From contig CAIYVC010000073.1 of NCBI GenBank assembly GCA_903929535.1, positions 1-64,000 of the forward strand: a stretch of 64,000 nt of DNA, read 5' to 3'. Positions 1 through 10,128 of the stretch are shown here, piece by piece. Within the stretch, counting starts at the first letter, position 1. Every line of letters begins with the position of its first letter. The notes beneath the pieces are model-generated. The model ran no database searches. It saw only the letters and a program-made list of their open reading frames with translations, and had not been told where the DNA came from. The DNA comes from an uncultured Caulobacteraceae bacterium (GTDB taxonomy: Bacteria; Pseudomonadota; Alphaproteobacteria; Caulobacterales; Caulobacteraceae). The position numbers and the translations under genes are program-made.

Positions 1-2053
1 TCACGCCCTTGCCGCGCGGCATCTCCGGCAGCTCTTCCAGCGCAAACACCAGAATCTTGCCGTTGTCGCCGACCACGGCCAGCTGATCGCCCTCCAGCGG
101 CAGGCACACCGCCACGCCCTTGGCGTCCACCGTCAGCACCTGCTTGCCGCCGCGCTTGGAGGCCAGGGCCTCCTCCTCCGGCATGATGAAGCCGTATCCC
201 TGCTTGGACGCCAGGATCAGCTTGCGCCCGGCCTTGTGCGGGAACACCGCCTCGATCCCCACCCGGTCGTCCAGGTCGATCATCAGCCGCAGCGGCTCGC
301 CATGCCCGCGCGCCGAAGGGAGCTTGTCGCAAGGGATGGTGAAGAAGCGTCCATCCGAGGCGAAGATCAGCAGCTTGTCCGTCGTCTCGCACGGGACCAG
401 GAAGCCGAGCTTGTCGCCTTCCTTGAACTTCAGCTCCGAGGGATCCTCGACCTTGCCCTTTTGCGCCCGGATCCAGCCGCGTTCGGACAGGATCACGGTG
501 ATCGCCTCGCGCACGATCATCGCCTCTATGGCCGCCGAGGCGTCCACCAGGGGCGCGACATCGAAGGTCGAACGGCGGCGTCCGATCGCCGTGCCCTGTC
601 CCAGCACGTCGCGCACGGCCCGCAGGCCCGCGCCCACCAGCTTCCACTGCTCCTTGTCCGAGGCCAGCATCCCCTGGATGCCGTCGCGCTCTTCCGACAG
701 GGCGGCGTGCTCCTTGCGCAGCTCCATCTCCTCCAACCGGGCCAATTGGCGTAGCCGGGTATTGAGGATGGCGTCGGCCTGGATTTCCGAAAGGGCGAAG
801 ACCTCGATCAGCTTGGCCTTGGGGAATTCCTCGTAGCGGACGATGCGGATCACCTCGTCCAGGTTGAGGAACACCACCAGCATCCCGTCCAGGATATGCA
901 GGCGGGCCTCGATCTTGGCCAAGCGGTAGCGGGCGCGGCGGATCAGCACCTCGCGCCGGTGATCCAGGAAGGCCACCAGGGCCTGCTTCAGGTTCATCAC
1001 GCCCGGGGTGCCGCGGGCGTCCAGCACGTTCAAGTTGACCGGGAAGCGGGTCTCCAGGTCCGAGAGCTTGAACAGGCTCTCCATCAGCACTTCGGGCTCG
1101 ACGTTGCGCGACTTGGGCTCGATCACCAGCCGCACGTCCTCGGCCGACTCGTCGCGCACATCACCCAGCAGCGGCGCCTTCTTCAGATCGATCAGATTGG
1201 CCAGCTGCTCGACCAGATCGGCCTTGCGCACCTGGTACGGGATCTCAGTGATCACGATGCGATACACGCCGCGCGCGTCGTCTTCCTTGAACCAGCGGGC
1301 GCGGGTCCGCACCCCGCCCCGGCCGGTCTCATAGACCTCGCGCAGGGACGAAGCCGGTTCGACGATCACCCCGCCGGTGGGGAAGTCCGGCCCGGGCACC
1401 CGCTCCATCAGGTCGGCGATGGTCGCCTCGGGGCGTTGCAGCAGCAGCAGGCAGGCGTCGATCAGCTCTCCGCAATTGTGCGGCGGGATCGAGGTGGCCA
1501 TGCCTACGGCGATGCCGGACGAGCCGTTGGCCAGCAGATTGGGGAAGCCCGCGGGCAGGACGACGGGTTCCTTGTCCTCGCCGTCGTAGGTAGCGCGGAA
1601 ATCAACCGCGTCCTCGTCGATCCCGTCCAGCAGCATCTGCGCCGCCACCGTCATCCGGCATTCGGTGTAACGCATGGCCGCCGCGTTATCGCCGTCGATG
1701 TTGCCGAAATTGCCCTGACCGTCGATCAGCGGATAGCGCTGGGCGAAGTCCTGGGCCAGGCGGACCATGGCCTCGTACACCGCCACGTCACCGTGCGGGT
1801 GAAACTTGCCGATCACGTCGCCGACCACCCGCGCGCACTTCTTGGCGCCGCTGGCCGGGTCAAGCCGCAGCTCGCTCATGGCGTAGAGCACCCGCCGGTG
1901 CACCGGCTTCAGCCCGTCGCGCACATCCGGCAGCGCCCGGTTGGTGATGGTCGACAGGGCGTAGGCCAGGTAGCGCTTGGACAGCGCCTCGGCCAGCGGC
2001 TCATCGACAATGCGGTCGTCGCCGCCCTCGTCGGGTGTGAAGGGTTTGGTCAT
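1..2053 (-). CDS. parC: DNA topoisomerase IV subunit A (partial, C-terminus off the window)
   Basis: Subunit A of topoisomerase IV, the type IIA enzyme that decatenates daughter chromosomes; works with ParE. The ATG is at 2053-2051 and 684 codons are visible before the left edge. The breakage-reunion domain opens with the usual [17 protein letters not shown] block, then KFHPHGD. The catalytic tyrosine is Tyr129 in AMRYTE. The later part keeps ParC-style beta-propeller repeats. ParC is preferred to GyrA from the N-terminal sequence ([11 protein letters not shown]) and my memory of alphaproteobacterial ParC; GyrA cannot be fully excluded without a search. A GANTC-bearing inverted repeat lies directly upstream of the start. 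Confidence 0.93.
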   Translation of the reverse strand, partial: MTKPFTPDEGGDDRIVDEPLAEALSKRYLAYALSTITNRALPDVRDGLKPVHRRVLYAMSELRLDPASGAKKCARVVGDVIGKFHPHGDVAVYEAMVRLAQDFAQRYPLIDGQGNFGNIDGDNAAAMRYTECRMTVAAQMLLDGIDEDAVDFRATYDGEDKEPVVLPAGFPNLLANGSSGIAVGMATSIPPHNCGELIDACLLLLQRPEATIADLMERVPGPDFPTGGVIVEPASSLREVYETGRGGVRTRARWFKEDDARGVYRIVITEIPYQVRKADLVEQLANLIDLKKAPLLGDVRDESAEDVRLVIEPKSRNVEPEVLMESLFKLSDLETRFPVNLNVLDARGTPGVMNLKQALVAFLDHRREVLIRRARYRLAKIEARLHILDGMLVVFLNLDEVIRIVRYEEFPKAKLIEVFALSEIQADAILNTRLRQLARLEEMELRKEHAALSEERDGIQGMLASDKEQWKLVGAGLRAVRDVLGQGTAIGRRRSTFDVAPLVDASAAIEAMIVREAITVILSERGWIRAQKGKVEDPSELKFKEGDKLGFLVPCETTDKLLIFASDGRFFTIPCDKLPSARGHGEPLRLMIDLDDRVGIEAVFPHKAGRKLILASKQGYGFIMPEEEALASKRGGKQVLTVDAKGVAVCLPLEGDQLAVVGDNGKILVFALEELPEMPRGKGV

Positions 2054-2060
2054 GGCCCCA

Positions 2061-2075
2061 CAGAATCAGATTCTG
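2061..2075. promoter_or_regulatory. Inverted repeat with two GANTC sites upstream of parC
   Basis: CAGAATC-A-GATTCTG is a perfect 7-bp inverted repeat with a 1-nt spacer, 7 nt upstream of the parC start. Each arm contains a GANTC motif (GAATC at 2063-2067 and GATTC at 2069-2073), the target of the CcrM methyltransferase in Caulobacterales. The function is inferred: methylation-sensitive control, or an operator. It is also short enough to be chance. Confidence 0.4.
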
Positions 2076-2216
2076 GCGCCGGGCTCCACAGATGATGGCG
2101 CGCGCCGGAAAGAGGCCGGGGATAACTCCAACCCCCAACTTGCCTCACACTTACCTTGTCACCCGCCCCCGCGCCGATCTAAGCCTAGGGCAAGACAAGA
2201 AGATCGGGAGGCCGGG

Positions 2217-4256
2217 ATGTCGGTATTTTCGCGCAGGGCGCTGCTCAGCATGCCGCTGCTCGCCTTCCTGTTCGCCAAGGCGCCCCGCGCCCTGGCCCAG
2301 ACGGCGGCGAAAGTTGCTCCGCCCGCGCCGGGCAAAGCCGCCCTCCCCGCCACCACCGACTGGCGGTCCTACGCCGGCAACCCCGCCGCCACCCGCTACG
2401 CGGCCCTGGATCAGATCAACGCCGGCAACTTCAACGACCTGGAGGTCGCCTGGCGCTTCAAGCCCGACGCCTTCGGGTCCAACCCCGAATACGACCTGGA
2501 ATGCACGCCCCTGGTGGCCAAGGGCGTCATGTACACGACCGTCGGCACGCGGCGCGACGTGGTGGCCCTGGACGCCGCCACCGGCGAGCTTCTGTGGATG
2601 CACCGGATCGACGAGGGCGAGCGGGCCGTGAAGGCGCCGCGCAAGCTCTCCGGCCACGGGGTCTCATATTGGACCGACGGCAAGCAGGAACGCATCCTAT
2701 ACGTTACCATCGGCTACCAGCTGGTCGCCCTGGACGCCAAGACCGGCCTGCAGATCCCCAGCTTCGGCGTGAACGGCATCGTCGACCTGAAGCTGAACGA
2801 CGATCAGGACATCGGCCCGCTCAACGACGACATCGGCCTGCACTCCACGCCCCTGGTGGCCAAGGACGTGGTCATCATCGGCGCCGCCCACACCGTCGGC
2901 AACGCCCCCAAGCACCATGCCAACGTCAAGGGCTTCGCCCGCGGCTTCGACGTGCACACGGGCAAGCGTCTGTGGATCTTCCACACCATCCCGAAGAAGG
3001 GCGAGTTCGGCTACGACACCTGGCTGGACGGCACCGATCAGATCGGCAACGCCGGCGTCTGGGCCCAGATCTCGGCCGACGAGGACCTCAACCTCGTCTA
3101 CCTGCCCGTCGAACTGCCCACGGGCGACTACAACGGCGGCTTCCGGCGTGGGCCTGGTCTGTTCGGCGAGAGCATCGTGGCGGTGGACCTGCACACCGGC
3201 GTGCGCCGCTGGCACTTCCAGACCGTGCACCATGGCCTGTGGGACTTCGATATCCCCTGCGCGCCCATGCTGATGGACATCCCGGTGGACGGGAAGATGG
3301 TCAAGGCCCTGGCCCAGCCGACCAAACAGTCCTTCCTCTATGTGCTGAACCGCGAAACCGGCCAGCCGATCTGGCCGATCGTCGAAAAGCCCGTGCCCCA
3401 GGGCGACGTCCCCGGCGAATGGTACTCGCCGACCCAGCCCTTCCCCTCCAAGCCCCCGCCCTTCGACCTGCAGGGGATTTCCGAGAACGACCTGATCAAC
3501 TTCACCCCGGCCCTGCGCGCCGAGGCGGTCGCCCTGACCAAGAACTACCGCATGGGTCCGCTGTTCACGCCGTCCTCCGTCTGGAGCGAGGACGGGACCT
3601 GGGGCACCCTGGTCGGGCCCAACGCCACCGGCGGCGCCAACTGGCCGGGCGGCTCCTACGATCCGGACACCCACACCCTCTACATCTATTCCAAGACCGA
3701 GGCGGACGTGGCCTCCAGCGTCAAGGCGACGTCAGACCGGTCGGACTTCGACTATGTGAACAGCCGCGGCTTCCCGCCGCCGGGACAACGGCCCAAGCCG
3801 CGCGGCGCCTTCCGCCCCGGCGTTCTCCAGGTCCAGGGCCTGCCCCTGCTGAAACCACCCTATGGCCGCATCACCGCCATCGACCTGACCAAGGGCGAGA
3901 TCGCCTGGCAGATCGCTCACGGCGAGACCCCCGACGAGATCAAGAACCACCCGGCCCTGAAGGGCATGACCATCCCGCGCACCGGGCGTCCGGGCCTGCT
4001 GGGCACCCTGACCACCAAGTCGCTGGTCATCTGCGGCGAAGGCGGCTTCTTCACCACGCCCAATGGCAAGCGCGGCGCCATGCTGCGCGCCTACGACAAG
4101 GCCACGGGGATCGAGAAGGGCGCCGTCTACATCCCCGCGCCCCAGAGCGGCGGCCTGATCACCTACATGCAGGGCGGCGCCCAGTATCTCGCCGTTGCCG
4201 TCAGCGGCGGGAACTACTCCGGCGAGATCATCGCCTTCCGCCTGCCGAAAGCCTGA
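2217..4256 (+). CDS. PQQ-dependent membrane/periplasmic dehydrogenase (quinoprotein)
   Basis: 679-residue quinoprotein of the glucose/alcohol dehydrogenase beta-propeller family, which oxidises a sugar or alcohol in the periplasm with PQQ and passes electrons to a quinone or cytochrome. The N-terminus has a Tat-like signal (SRRALLSM, hydrophobic core, cleavage near ALAQ). Propeller repeats of the form VVALDAATGELLW and ITAIDLTKGEIAW are visible, and WDFDIP is typical of the family. The ATG at 2217 was chosen because it begins the signal peptide; the frame is open further upstream but without homology-like content. The next gene, 8 nt downstream, is a cytochrome c that probably accepts the electrons. 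The substrate cannot be read from the sequence. Confidence 0.88.
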   Translation: MSVFSRRALLSMPLLAFLFAKAPRALAQTAAKVAPPAPGKAALPATTDWRSYAGNPAATRYAALDQINAGNFNDLEVAWRFKPDAFGSNPEYDLECTPLVAKGVMYTTVGTRRDVVALDAATGELLWMHRIDEGERAVKAPRKLSGHGVSYWTDGKQERILYVTIGYQLVALDAKTGLQIPSFGVNGIVDLKLNDDQDIGPLNDDIGLHSTPLVAKDVVIIGAAHTVGNAPKHHANVKGFARGFDVHTGKRLWIFHTIPKKGEFGYDTWLDGTDQIGNAGVWAQISADEDLNLVYLPVELPTGDYNGGFRRGPGLFGESIVAVDLHTGVRRWHFQTVHHGLWDFDIPCAPMLMDIPVDGKMVKALAQPTKQSFLYVLNRETGQPIWPIVEKPVPQGDVPGEWYSPTQPFPSKPPPFDLQGISENDLINFTPALRAEAVALTKNYRMGPLFTPSSVWSEDGTWGTLVGPNATGGANWPGGSYDPDTHTLYIYSKTEADVASSVKATSDRSDFDYVNSRGFPPPGQRPKPRGAFRPGVLQVQGLPLLKPPYGRITAIDLTKGEIAWQIAHGETPDEIKNHPALKGMTIPRTGRPGLLGTLTTKSLVICGEGGFFTTPNGKRGAMLRAYDKATGIEKGAVYIPAPQSGGLITYMQGGAQYLAVAVSGGNYSGEIIAFRLPKA

Positions 4257-4264
4257 CCGGCGGC

Positions 4265-4687
4265 ATGTTTTCCGTGAAGTCACTTGCTGTGACCGCCTGC
4301 GTGGCCGCCGCCCTGACCGTCGCCGGTATGGCGCTTGCCCAGAACGTCTCCACCGGAGTCTACAGCCCGGCCCAGGTGGCGCGCGGCGCCGATCTCTACG
4401 CCGCCCAGTGCGCCCGCTGCCACGGCGCCTCGATGGAGGGGCTCGACGTCGCCCCGCCCCTCACGGGGGGAACCTTTCTCAGTCACTGGACCGGCCAGCC
4501 CCTGGCCGCCCTGGCGACGCGGGTGCGCACCACCATGCCGATCGACAAGCCGGGCACCCTGGGCCAAGCCGCCAGCGCCGACCTCGTCGCCTCCATCCTG
4601 GACGCCAACGGCTATCCGGCGGGCAAGGCGGACCTGCCGCCCGGCAATGCGGCCCTCGGAGCGATGACGCTCGACGCGCCTAAGTAG
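4265..4687 (+). CDS. Small periplasmic c-type cytochrome
   Basis: 140-residue class I cytochrome c with a Sec signal (hydrophobic to ALAQ) and one haem-binding motif CARCH. Downstream, TTMPIDKPGTL probably supplies the methionine ligand. It lies 8 nt behind the PQQ dehydrogenase, so it is most likely co-transcribed and acts as its electron acceptor, a common pairing for such enzymes. Its stop codon (4685-4687) abuts the stop of the convergent recO (4688-4690) with no gap. Confidence 0.86.
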   Translation: MFSVKSLAVTACVAAALTVAGMALAQNVSTGVYSPAQVARGADLYAAQCARCHGASMEGLDVAPPLTGGTFLSHWTGQPLAALATRVRTTMPIDKPGTLGQAASADLVASILDANGYPAGKADLPPGNAALGAMTLDAPK

Positions 4688-5419
4688 CTAAAGCCGGTTC
4701 TTTTCCCGCAGCCGGTCCACCAGCCACACCCGCGCGGGCGGCAGAGGCCGGTTCAGCGGGTTGAACACGAACTGCTCCAGAAAATGGCCGGTCAGGATCA
4801 TCCCGGAGTCGACATCGCCATCCCCCAGCCCCGCCTGGGCTCCCAGCAGGAAGGGCGGCAGGCGCAGCAGCTTGTCGCGATAGGGCTCGCCGGCCTTGGC
4901 GCTCACCGCCCGGCCGGTGCGGGGTGACACATAGATCAGGTCGTCGGTCGAACCGGTCGCGGCGCATTTGCTGAGATCCAGCCCAAAGCCCAGGTCCTGC
5001 AGTAGCCCCGCCTCGAACCGCACATAGACCGCCGGCCAGATGTCCGGATGGACCAGCGAAAGGATCAGCGCCTCAAGCCCGTAGAAGGCCCCCGGATGCG
5101 CCTCGCGCTCGGGCAGGGCCCCGGCGGCCACCGTGGCGGCGGCGTTGAGTCCGGCCAGGGCGTCCGGATCGTCGAACAGGCTGGAAGGCCCCTCGCCCAC
5201 CGGCTCCAGCGTCACCGATCCCAACTGCTCGGACACCCGCGACCGGTAATGCGCCACCACCCGCGCCCCGGCCTGCAGGAAGGGCTTCATCTTGCGCGAC
5301 GCGCCGCCCGCCACATGCCCGGCCCATCGCCCGCGTTCACTAGTCAGAAGCTCGACGATGGCCCCGCTTTCACCGTGGGCGCGGGCCGACAACACATAGG
5401 CGTCGTCTTCCCATTCCAT
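4688..5419 (-). CDS. recO: DNA repair protein RecO
   Basis: 243 residues, normal length. RecO binds single-stranded DNA and, with RecR/RecF, loads RecA at gaps (RecFOR pathway). The N-terminal OB-fold is recognisable: start MEWEDDAYVLSARAHGE, then ELLTSERGRWAGHVAGG and the KMKPFLQAGARV segment. It is the last gene of the minus-strand run lepB-rnc-era-recO, a conserved alphaproteobacterial order, 41 nt after era. Confidence 0.92.
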   Translation of the reverse strand: MEWEDDAYVLSARAHGESGAIVELLTSERGRWAGHVAGGASRKMKPFLQAGARVVAHYRSRVSEQLGSVTLEPVGEGPSSLFDDPDALAGLNAAATVAAGALPEREAHPGAFYGLEALILSLVHPDIWPAVYVRFEAGLLQDLGFGLDLSKCAATGSTDDLIYVSPRTGRAVSAKAGEPYRDKLLRLPPFLLGAQAGLGDGDVDSGMILTGHFLEQFVFNPLNRPLPPARVWLVDRLREKNRL

Positions 5420-5460
5420 CTTAGAAGCGCGCGCTAACGCTTCGCTGCTTGAGCGCGGCC

Positions 5461-6405
5461 TTACACATCAAAATCCAGGCCCCAGTCGGAATAGGAGCCC
5501 CGCTCCTCGGCCCAGTTCTCCTTCACCTTCACATGCAGGAACAGGTGGATGGGCCGGTCGAACAGTTCGGTCAGTTCGGTGCGCGAGGCCTCGCCGATCC
5601 ACTTCAGCGTCTGGCCGCCCTTGCCCAGCACGATCGGCCGCTGGCCTTCACGCTCGACGAAGATGGTCTGCTCGATACGCGAGCCGCCGTCCTTGGTCTC
5701 GGTGAAGGACGTCGTTTCCACACTGGCGGCGTAGGGCAGCTCCTCGTGCAGCCGCAGATAAATCTTCTCGCGGGTGATCTCGGCGGCCAGCAGGCGCGCG
5801 GGAATGTCGGCGCTCTGATCCTCCGGATAGAGCCACGGGCTTTCCGGCATCAGCTCGGCCAGCCGCGCCTTCAGGTCGTCCACGCCCGAACCGTTGAGCG
5901 CAGAAATCATGAAGACTTCTGTGTAGACGCCTGTTTCAAATAGGGTTTGCGAGGCGCCAAGCAGCTTCTCCCGCTTCATGCCGTCGATCTTGTTGAGCAC
6001 CAGGATCGCCTTGGTCCCGGCGCCTTTCAGCCCGTCGACAATGGACTGCACATCGAAGGCTGAGCGCTTCTCGCCGGCCTTGGCCTGGCCTTCCGCCACC
6101 AGGATTTCGCCGTTCACGTCTACCAGATGCACCACCACGTCGGCGCCCTCGCCCGCGCCCCAGGCGGAGCGGACCATGGCCCGGTCCAGACGGCGGCGGG
6201 GGGTAAAGATGCCGGGCGTGTCCACCAGCACGATCTGGGCGTCGCCGTGCATCGCCACGCCCCTCACCGGAAAGCGCGTCGTCTGCACCTTCTGCGTCAC
6301 GATCGAGACCTTGGAGCCCACCAGCCGGTTGACCAGGGTCGACTTGCCCGCGTTGGGCGCCCCGATCACCGCAGCGAAGCCCGCCTTGGTCTTCTGCTCG
6401 CTCAT
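5461..6405 (-). CDS. era: GTPase Era
   Basis: 314 residues. Essential GTPase that binds the 3' end of 16S rRNA during 30S maturation. The G1 loop is GAPNAGKST, the G3 region DTPGIF and G4 NKID. The C-terminal KH domain carries [13 protein letters not shown] and ends with the family-typical [12 protein letters not shown]. The start overlaps the rnc stop by 4 nt (ATGA), so the two are translationally coupled. Confidence 0.96.
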   Translation of the reverse strand: MSEQKTKAGFAAVIGAPNAGKSTLVNRLVGSKVSIVTQKVQTTRFPVRGVAMHGDAQIVLVDTPGIFTPRRRLDRAMVRSAWGAGEGADVVVHLVDVNGEILVAEGQAKAGEKRSAFDVQSIVDGLKGAGTKAILVLNKIDGMKREKLLGASQTLFETGVYTEVFMISALNGSGVDDLKARLAELMPESPWLYPEDQSADIPARLLAAEITREKIYLRLHEELPYAASVETTSFTETKDGGSRIEQTIFVEREGQRPIVLGKGGQTLKWIGEASRTELTELFDRPIHLFLHVKVKENWAEERGSYSDWGLDFDV

Positions 6406-7106
6406 GCCGCGCCTTCCCGTTGCAGCAGCGCCTGGGCGGCCGCCTTTTCCGCATCCTGGCGCGAACGCCCCTCCGCTCTGATCGGCTCCAACCCCGCGAC
6501 CTTTGCCTCCACGGTGAACACCGGCGCATGGTCCGGCCCCTTGCGCCCCACCACTTCATAAGCCGGCAGCGGCTTGCCCGAGCCCTGCGCCCACTCCTGC
6601 AGCTGGGTCTTGGGATCGAGCGGGCGCGGCAGGCCCAGCTCGCCGATCGGGCCGGCCCAGAGGTCCAGGAACACCGCCCGCGCCGCAGGCAGGCCGCCTT
6701 CCTGATAGAGCGCTGCCATCACCGCCTCGCAGCCGCCGGCCAGGATCGAATCCTTGTCGCGCCCGCCCGCCTTGGTCTCTGCCGCCGACAGGCGCAGCGC
6801 GGGCCCCAGGTCCATGGCGCGCGCCACAAAGGCGCAGGTCTTGCGGCTGACCAGGGCGTTCAGGCGCGGGGCCAGGTCGCCCTCACTGCTCTTGGGATAG
6901 AGCTCGGCCAGCCGTTCGGCGGCCAGCAGGCCCAGCACCCGGTCGCCGATGAACTCCAGCCGCTCGTTGTCGCCGATGGTCTTGGCCCCGTCGCCGACGC
7001 TGGAATGGGTCAGTGCCCGCTCCAGCAGCGCCGGATCGGCAAAGGCAAAGCCCAGGCGCCGTTCCAGGGCGGCGATCGCGGCGGCCCTAGAATGTTCGGC
7101 GGGCAT
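6402..7106 (-). CDS. rnc: Ribonuclease III
   Basis: 234 residues. Double-strand-specific endoribonuclease for rRNA and mRNA processing. The catalytic signature [13 protein letters not shown] is present near residue 45, the second acidic cluster lies in [12 protein letters not shown], and a C-terminal dsRNA-binding domain ([10 protein letters not shown] to the end) is complete. It lies between lepB (2 nt upstream) and era (4-nt overlap). Confidence 0.96.
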   Translation of the reverse strand: MPAEHSRAAAIAALERRLGFAFADPALLERALTHSSVGDGAKTIGDNERLEFIGDRVLGLLAAERLAELYPKSSEGDLAPRLNALVSRKTCAFVARAMDLGPALRLSAAETKAGGRDKDSILAGGCEAVMAALYQEGGLPAARAVFLDLWAGPIGELGLPRPLDPKTQLQEWAQGSGKPLPAYEVVGRKGPDHAPVFTVEAKVAGLEPIRAEGRSRQDAEKAAAQALLQREGAA

Positions 7107-7108
7107 GG

Positions 7109-7888
7109 TCAGTACAGATAGTGGAAGAAGCGGCTGGGACGGCCGTCCATCACCCAGGTCCAGGGCTTGAACAGGGACGCGCCCTTGTTCCAGGACAGCA
7201 GGATGATCTGCGCCTTGCCTTCCAGGTTTTCCGCCGGGACGAAGCCCACCCCATCGTTCTCCTGCGGGAAGCGGCTATCCAGCGAGTTGTCCCGGTTGTC
7301 GCCCATGAAGAAGTAGTAGCCCTCGGGCACCACATAGACGTCGGTGTTCTCGGCCGGCTGGCTCGGGTCAACCTGATAGGTGATGTAGGAGCGGGCGTTG
7401 GGCATGGTCTCGCGGATCACGTCCGCCTTGGTCATGAAGCCGCCCAGGTCGATGGTCGTCTGCCCCTGGGGCATCTGGCCGATCGGCTTGTCGTTGATGA
7501 ACACCGTGCCGTGCTTGACCTGGATACGGTCGCCCGGAAGGCCAACCAGCCGCTTGATGTAGTCCATCTTGGTATCGCGCGGCAGCTTGAACACGATCAC
7601 GTCGCCGCGGCTGGGCGCGTGGAAGAACAGGCGGCCGTGGAACAGCGGCGGGCTCAGCGGAATCGAGTGCTTGGAGAAGCCGTAGCTGTATTTCGAGACG
7701 ATGATGTAGTCGCCTTCCAGCAGGGTCGGCTCCATCGACGCCGACGGAATGGTGAAGGGCTGGAACAGCAGCACCCGCAGCAGCAGGGCGATCAACAGGG
7801 CGTAGAGGACGGTTTTAGCGACTTCGACCATCTCGTTGGTCGCGCGCGAGCGCGCCGCGTGGGGGGCCGTCTTGCTGGCGGATGACAT
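7109..7888 (-). CDS. lepB: Signal peptidase I
   Basis: Membrane-anchored leader peptidase that cuts Sec signal peptides. One N-terminal transmembrane helix ([17 protein letters not shown]) is followed by box B with the nucleophile serine in PSASMEPTL, box D with the catalytic lysine in [12 protein letters not shown], and box [13 protein letters not shown] chose the ATG at 7888 because it gives the usual short cytoplasmic lead of about 20 residues; an in-frame ATG at 7903 adds five residues, and neither has a clear Shine-Dalgarno. Expected to be co-transcribed with rnc, era and recO. Confidence 0.93.
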   Translation of the reverse strand: MSSASKTAPHAARSRATNEMVEVAKTVLYALLIALLLRVLLFQPFTIPSASMEPTLLEGDYIIVSKYSYGFSKHSIPLSPPLFHGRLFFHAPSRGDVIVFKLPRDTKMDYIKRLVGLPGDRIQVKHGTVFINDKPIGQMPQGQTTIDLGGFMTKADVIRETMPNARSYITYQVDPSQPAENTDVYVVPEGYYFFMGDNRDNSLDSRFPQENDGVGFVPAENLEGKAQIILLSWNKGASLFKPWTWVMDGRPSRFFHYLY

Positions 7889-7992
7889 AAGGACCGGTCT
7901 CATAAGGCTACGCCGGCTACGCGGGCTGGCGTTCTTGCTAGTCGTTTGCCGACGTCACGGCAAGCCGATCAGGGCCCCGCGCCCCGTATGCC

Positions 7993-8403
7993 TCACCCCT
8001 GCGCGTCCTGGGACACAGCTTCGATCACCACGAACGCCTGGGCGTAGGGATGGTCGTCGGTAAGGCTGAGGTGGATCACGCCCTTCATTCCAGGCGGAAT
8101 AAGGGCGGCCAGTCGCTCGGCGGCCCCGCCGGTCAACTGCATGGTCGGTTTGCCCGAGGGCGCGTTGACCACCCCCATGTCGCGCCAGAACACCCCTGCC
8201 CTGATCCCGGTGCCCAGCGCCTTGGAGCAAGCCTCCTTGGCCGCGAATCGCTTGGCGTAGCTGGCCGCCCGGTCGTTCTTGCGCTCAGAGCGCTTCCGCT
8301 CGACCTCGGTGAATATCCGCTGGGTGAACCGGTCGCCGAACCGGTCCAGGGTCTCCTGCACCCGCCGGATGTCGCTCAGGTCCGAGCCGATGCCGATAAT
8401 CAA
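7993..8403 (-). CDS. acpS: Holo-[acyl-carrier-protein] synthase
   Basis: 136 residues. Transfers 4'-phosphopantetheine from CoA to ACP. It begins [14 protein letters not shown] with the Mg-binding aspartate of the GxDxxxI motif, and has the second signature [15 protein letters not shown]. The only suitable start is TTG at 8403-8401, which overlaps the pdxJ stop in the tetranucleotide TTGA, equivalent to the usual ATGA coupling. The pdxJ-acpS order is typical of proteobacteria. Confidence 0.93.
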   Translation of the reverse strand: MIIGIGSDLSDIRRVQETLDRFGDRFTQRIFTEVERKRSERKNDRAASYAKRFAAKEACSKALGTGIRAGVFWRDMGVVNAPSGKPTMQLTGGAAERLAALIPPGMKGVIHLSLTDDHPYAQAFVVIEAVSQDAQG

Positions 8404-9161
8404 CTCGCCGTCTCCGATCGCGCCTGATTCATCAGGGCGCGCATCACCCCGATGGCGCCGGGCAAACCCGAGAAGATCGCCTCGCCAATCAGGAAATGGC
8501 CGATGTTCAGCTCCACCACCTGCAGGATCTTCGAGACCGGGCCGACGCTGTCGTAATCGATGCCGTGGCCCGCATGGACCTCCAGCCCCCGGCGCGAGGC
8601 CTCGATGGCCGCCTCCTTCAGCGATCCTAAAAGGCGTCGCGCCTGATCCGCGTGCCCCGCCTTGACCGCCTCGCAATAGGCGCCGGTGTGCAGCTCCACC
8701 ACCTGGGCTCCGACCGCCTCGGCCATTTCGATCTGAACCAGGCTGGGTTCGATGAACAGCGACACCCGCACCCCCGCGTCGCGCAGCCGGCGGGTGACCG
8801 GAGCGATGGCGTTATGCCCCTTCACCACGTCCAGCCCGCCCTCGGTGGTCCGCTCCTCGCGCCGCTCGGGCACCAGGCAGGCGGCGTGGGGGCCGTGCTC
8901 CAGGGCGATGGCCAGCATCTCCTCGGTCACCGCCATCTCCAGGTTCAGCGGCCGGTTGGAGCGGCGGCACAGCGCCGCCAGCCCATTGATGTCGGCGTCC
9001 GAGATGTGGCGGCGGTCTTCGCGAAGGTGGGCCGTGATGCCGTCTGCCCCGGCCTGGATGGCCAGTTCGGCGGCGCGCAGGGGCTCAGGATGGGAGCCGC
9101 CTCTAGCGTTGCGGATGGTGGCGACGTGATCGATGTTCACGCCCAGCCGCAGGCGGTTCAC
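8400..9161 (-). CDS. pdxJ: Pyridoxine 5'-phosphate synthase
   Basis: 253 residues, a TIM-barrel enzyme that condenses 1-deoxyxylulose 5-phosphate with 3-amino-1-hydroxyacetone phosphate in vitamin B6 synthesis. Diagnostic segments are [16 protein letters not shown] at the N-terminus, [17 protein letters not shown] and GHGIDYDSV. The start overlaps the pyrE stop by 4 nt and its stop overlaps the TTG start of acpS, so pyrE, pdxJ and acpS form a tight operon. Confidence 0.96.
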   Translation of the reverse strand: MNRLRLGVNIDHVATIRNARGGSHPEPLRAAELAIQAGADGITAHLREDRRHISDADINGLAALCRRSNRPLNLEMAVTEEMLAIALEHGPHAACLVPERREERTTEGGLDVVKGHNAIAPVTRRLRDAGVRVSLFIEPSLVQIEMAEAVGAQVVELHTGAYCEAVKAGHADQARRLLGSLKEAAIEASRRGLEVHAGHGIDYDSVGPVSKILQVVELNIGHFLIGEAIFSGLPGAIGVMRALMNQARSETAS

Positions 9162-9742
9162 TTCGACAGTCTCCGGCTGCCCGGGTCCTCGATCGGAATC
9201 GCGGCCAGCTCCGGCGGCAGCTGATCAGCGGGATAGGCCGGCACATCCAGGGTCGCGAGAGCTACCAGCGGCACGCCCACGTCCGCCCGTCCGCCCGAGC
9301 GGTCGACGATACAGGCGGCGCAGACCACCTCGCCGCCCGCGGCCTGGATCGCCTCGATGGTCTCGCGCGATGAAAGCCCCGTGGTCACGATGTCCTCGAC
9401 CATGGCGATCTTGGCGCCCGGATGGATGCCGAACCCCCGCCGCAGCTTGAACTGCCCGCCCTCGCGCTCGACGTAGAGTGAAGTCACCCCCAACTGCCGC
9501 GCCGTCTCATAGCCCGGAATGATGCCCCCAACGGCGGGCGAGATCACCAGGTCCACCTCCGGCGCCAGGGCGCGAATCTTGTCGGCCAGGGCCTTGCACA
9601 GCCGCTCGCACCGCTCGGGCCGGGCGAACACCAGGTTCTTCTGCAGGAACACCGGCGAATGCAGCCCGGAGGACAGCACGAAATGCCCCTCGCGCAGGGC
9701 GCCCGCGTCGCGGAATTCGTTGAGCACGTCTTCGGTGTTCAT
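9158..9742 (-). CDS. pyrE: Orotate phosphoribosyltransferase
   Basis: 194 residues. Makes orotidine 5'-phosphate from orotate and PRPP in pyrimidine synthesis. The PRPP-binding signature is [25 protein letters not shown] and [12 protein letters not shown] are also family-typical. The ATG at 9742 was preferred to upstream in-frame sequence, which lacks similarity. First gene of the minus-strand cluster that continues through pdxJ and acpS; its promoter should lie between 9743 and 9878. Confidence 0.94.
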   Translation of the reverse strand: MNTEDVLNEFRDAGALREGHFVLSSGLHSPVFLQKNLVFARPERCERLCKALADKIRALAPEVDLVISPAVGGIIPGYETARQLGVTSLYVEREGGQFKLRRGFGIHPGAKIAMVEDIVTTGLSSRETIEAIQAAGGEVVCAACIVDRSGGRADVGVPLVALATLDVPAYPADQLPPELAAIPIEDPGSRRLSK

Positions 9743-9878
9743 GGTCGGCAAGTCCCGGTGGCTATGACGATGGCGTAACCGGGGAATGGCGGCGGGCGCA
9801 AGCGCCTGCCGGAACAAACAACGGTCCAGGGACTTTGAATTCAGCCTGCACGTGGCGAACAACAAGGACGCGAATCCG

Positions 9879-10028
9879 ATGCTCTACACCCTGGCTGTCA
9901 TCCTCCTGGTCCTGTGGCTTCTGGGCTTCGTGGCCTTCCATGTCGGCGGCGGTCTGATCCACCTGCTGCTGGTTATCGCTGTCATCTGCATCGTCTATCA
10001 GCTGATCACCGGCCGCCGAGTGCTCTGA
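9879..10028 (+). CDS. Lmo0937-like small membrane protein
   Basis: 49-residue protein with two hydrophobic segments ([16 protein letters not shown] and [16 protein letters not shown]) separated by HVGGG. This is the pattern of the Lmo0937 family, widespread tiny membrane proteins of unknown function often linked to stress. ATG 9879 follows an AAGGA at 9864-9868 with 10-nt spacing; longer in-frame extension upstream is polar and unlikely to be translated. Confidence 0.75.
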   Translation: MLYTLAVILLVLWLLGFVAFHVGGGLIHLLLVIAVICIVYQLITGRRVL

Positions 10029-10128
10029 CGCGCCGCTATCGTTCCGGGAAGCGGCGTTGCGCCGCCGCCCGGTTCGGTGGCAAATCCCTTGAAGGCCGCG
10101 CTAAGGCGGCATTGACGGGGAGATGGGC

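Noticed and set aside
896-2095. 399-codon plus-strand frame opposite parC
   Set aside because: Antisense shadow (HLGQ-rich); parC on the minus strand has all family motifs.
2501-4687. 728-codon open frame overlapping the PQQ dehydrogenase and cytochrome genes
   Set aside because: Arg/His/Pro-rich shadow of the real genes in another frame, a usual effect of high GC; no domain-like sequence. Only its last part coincides with the true cytochrome c frame from 4265.
9743-9878. GSR promoter upstream of the Lmo0937-like gene
   Set aside because: A GGAAC occurs in the gap, but no CGTT follows at 16 or 17 nt.
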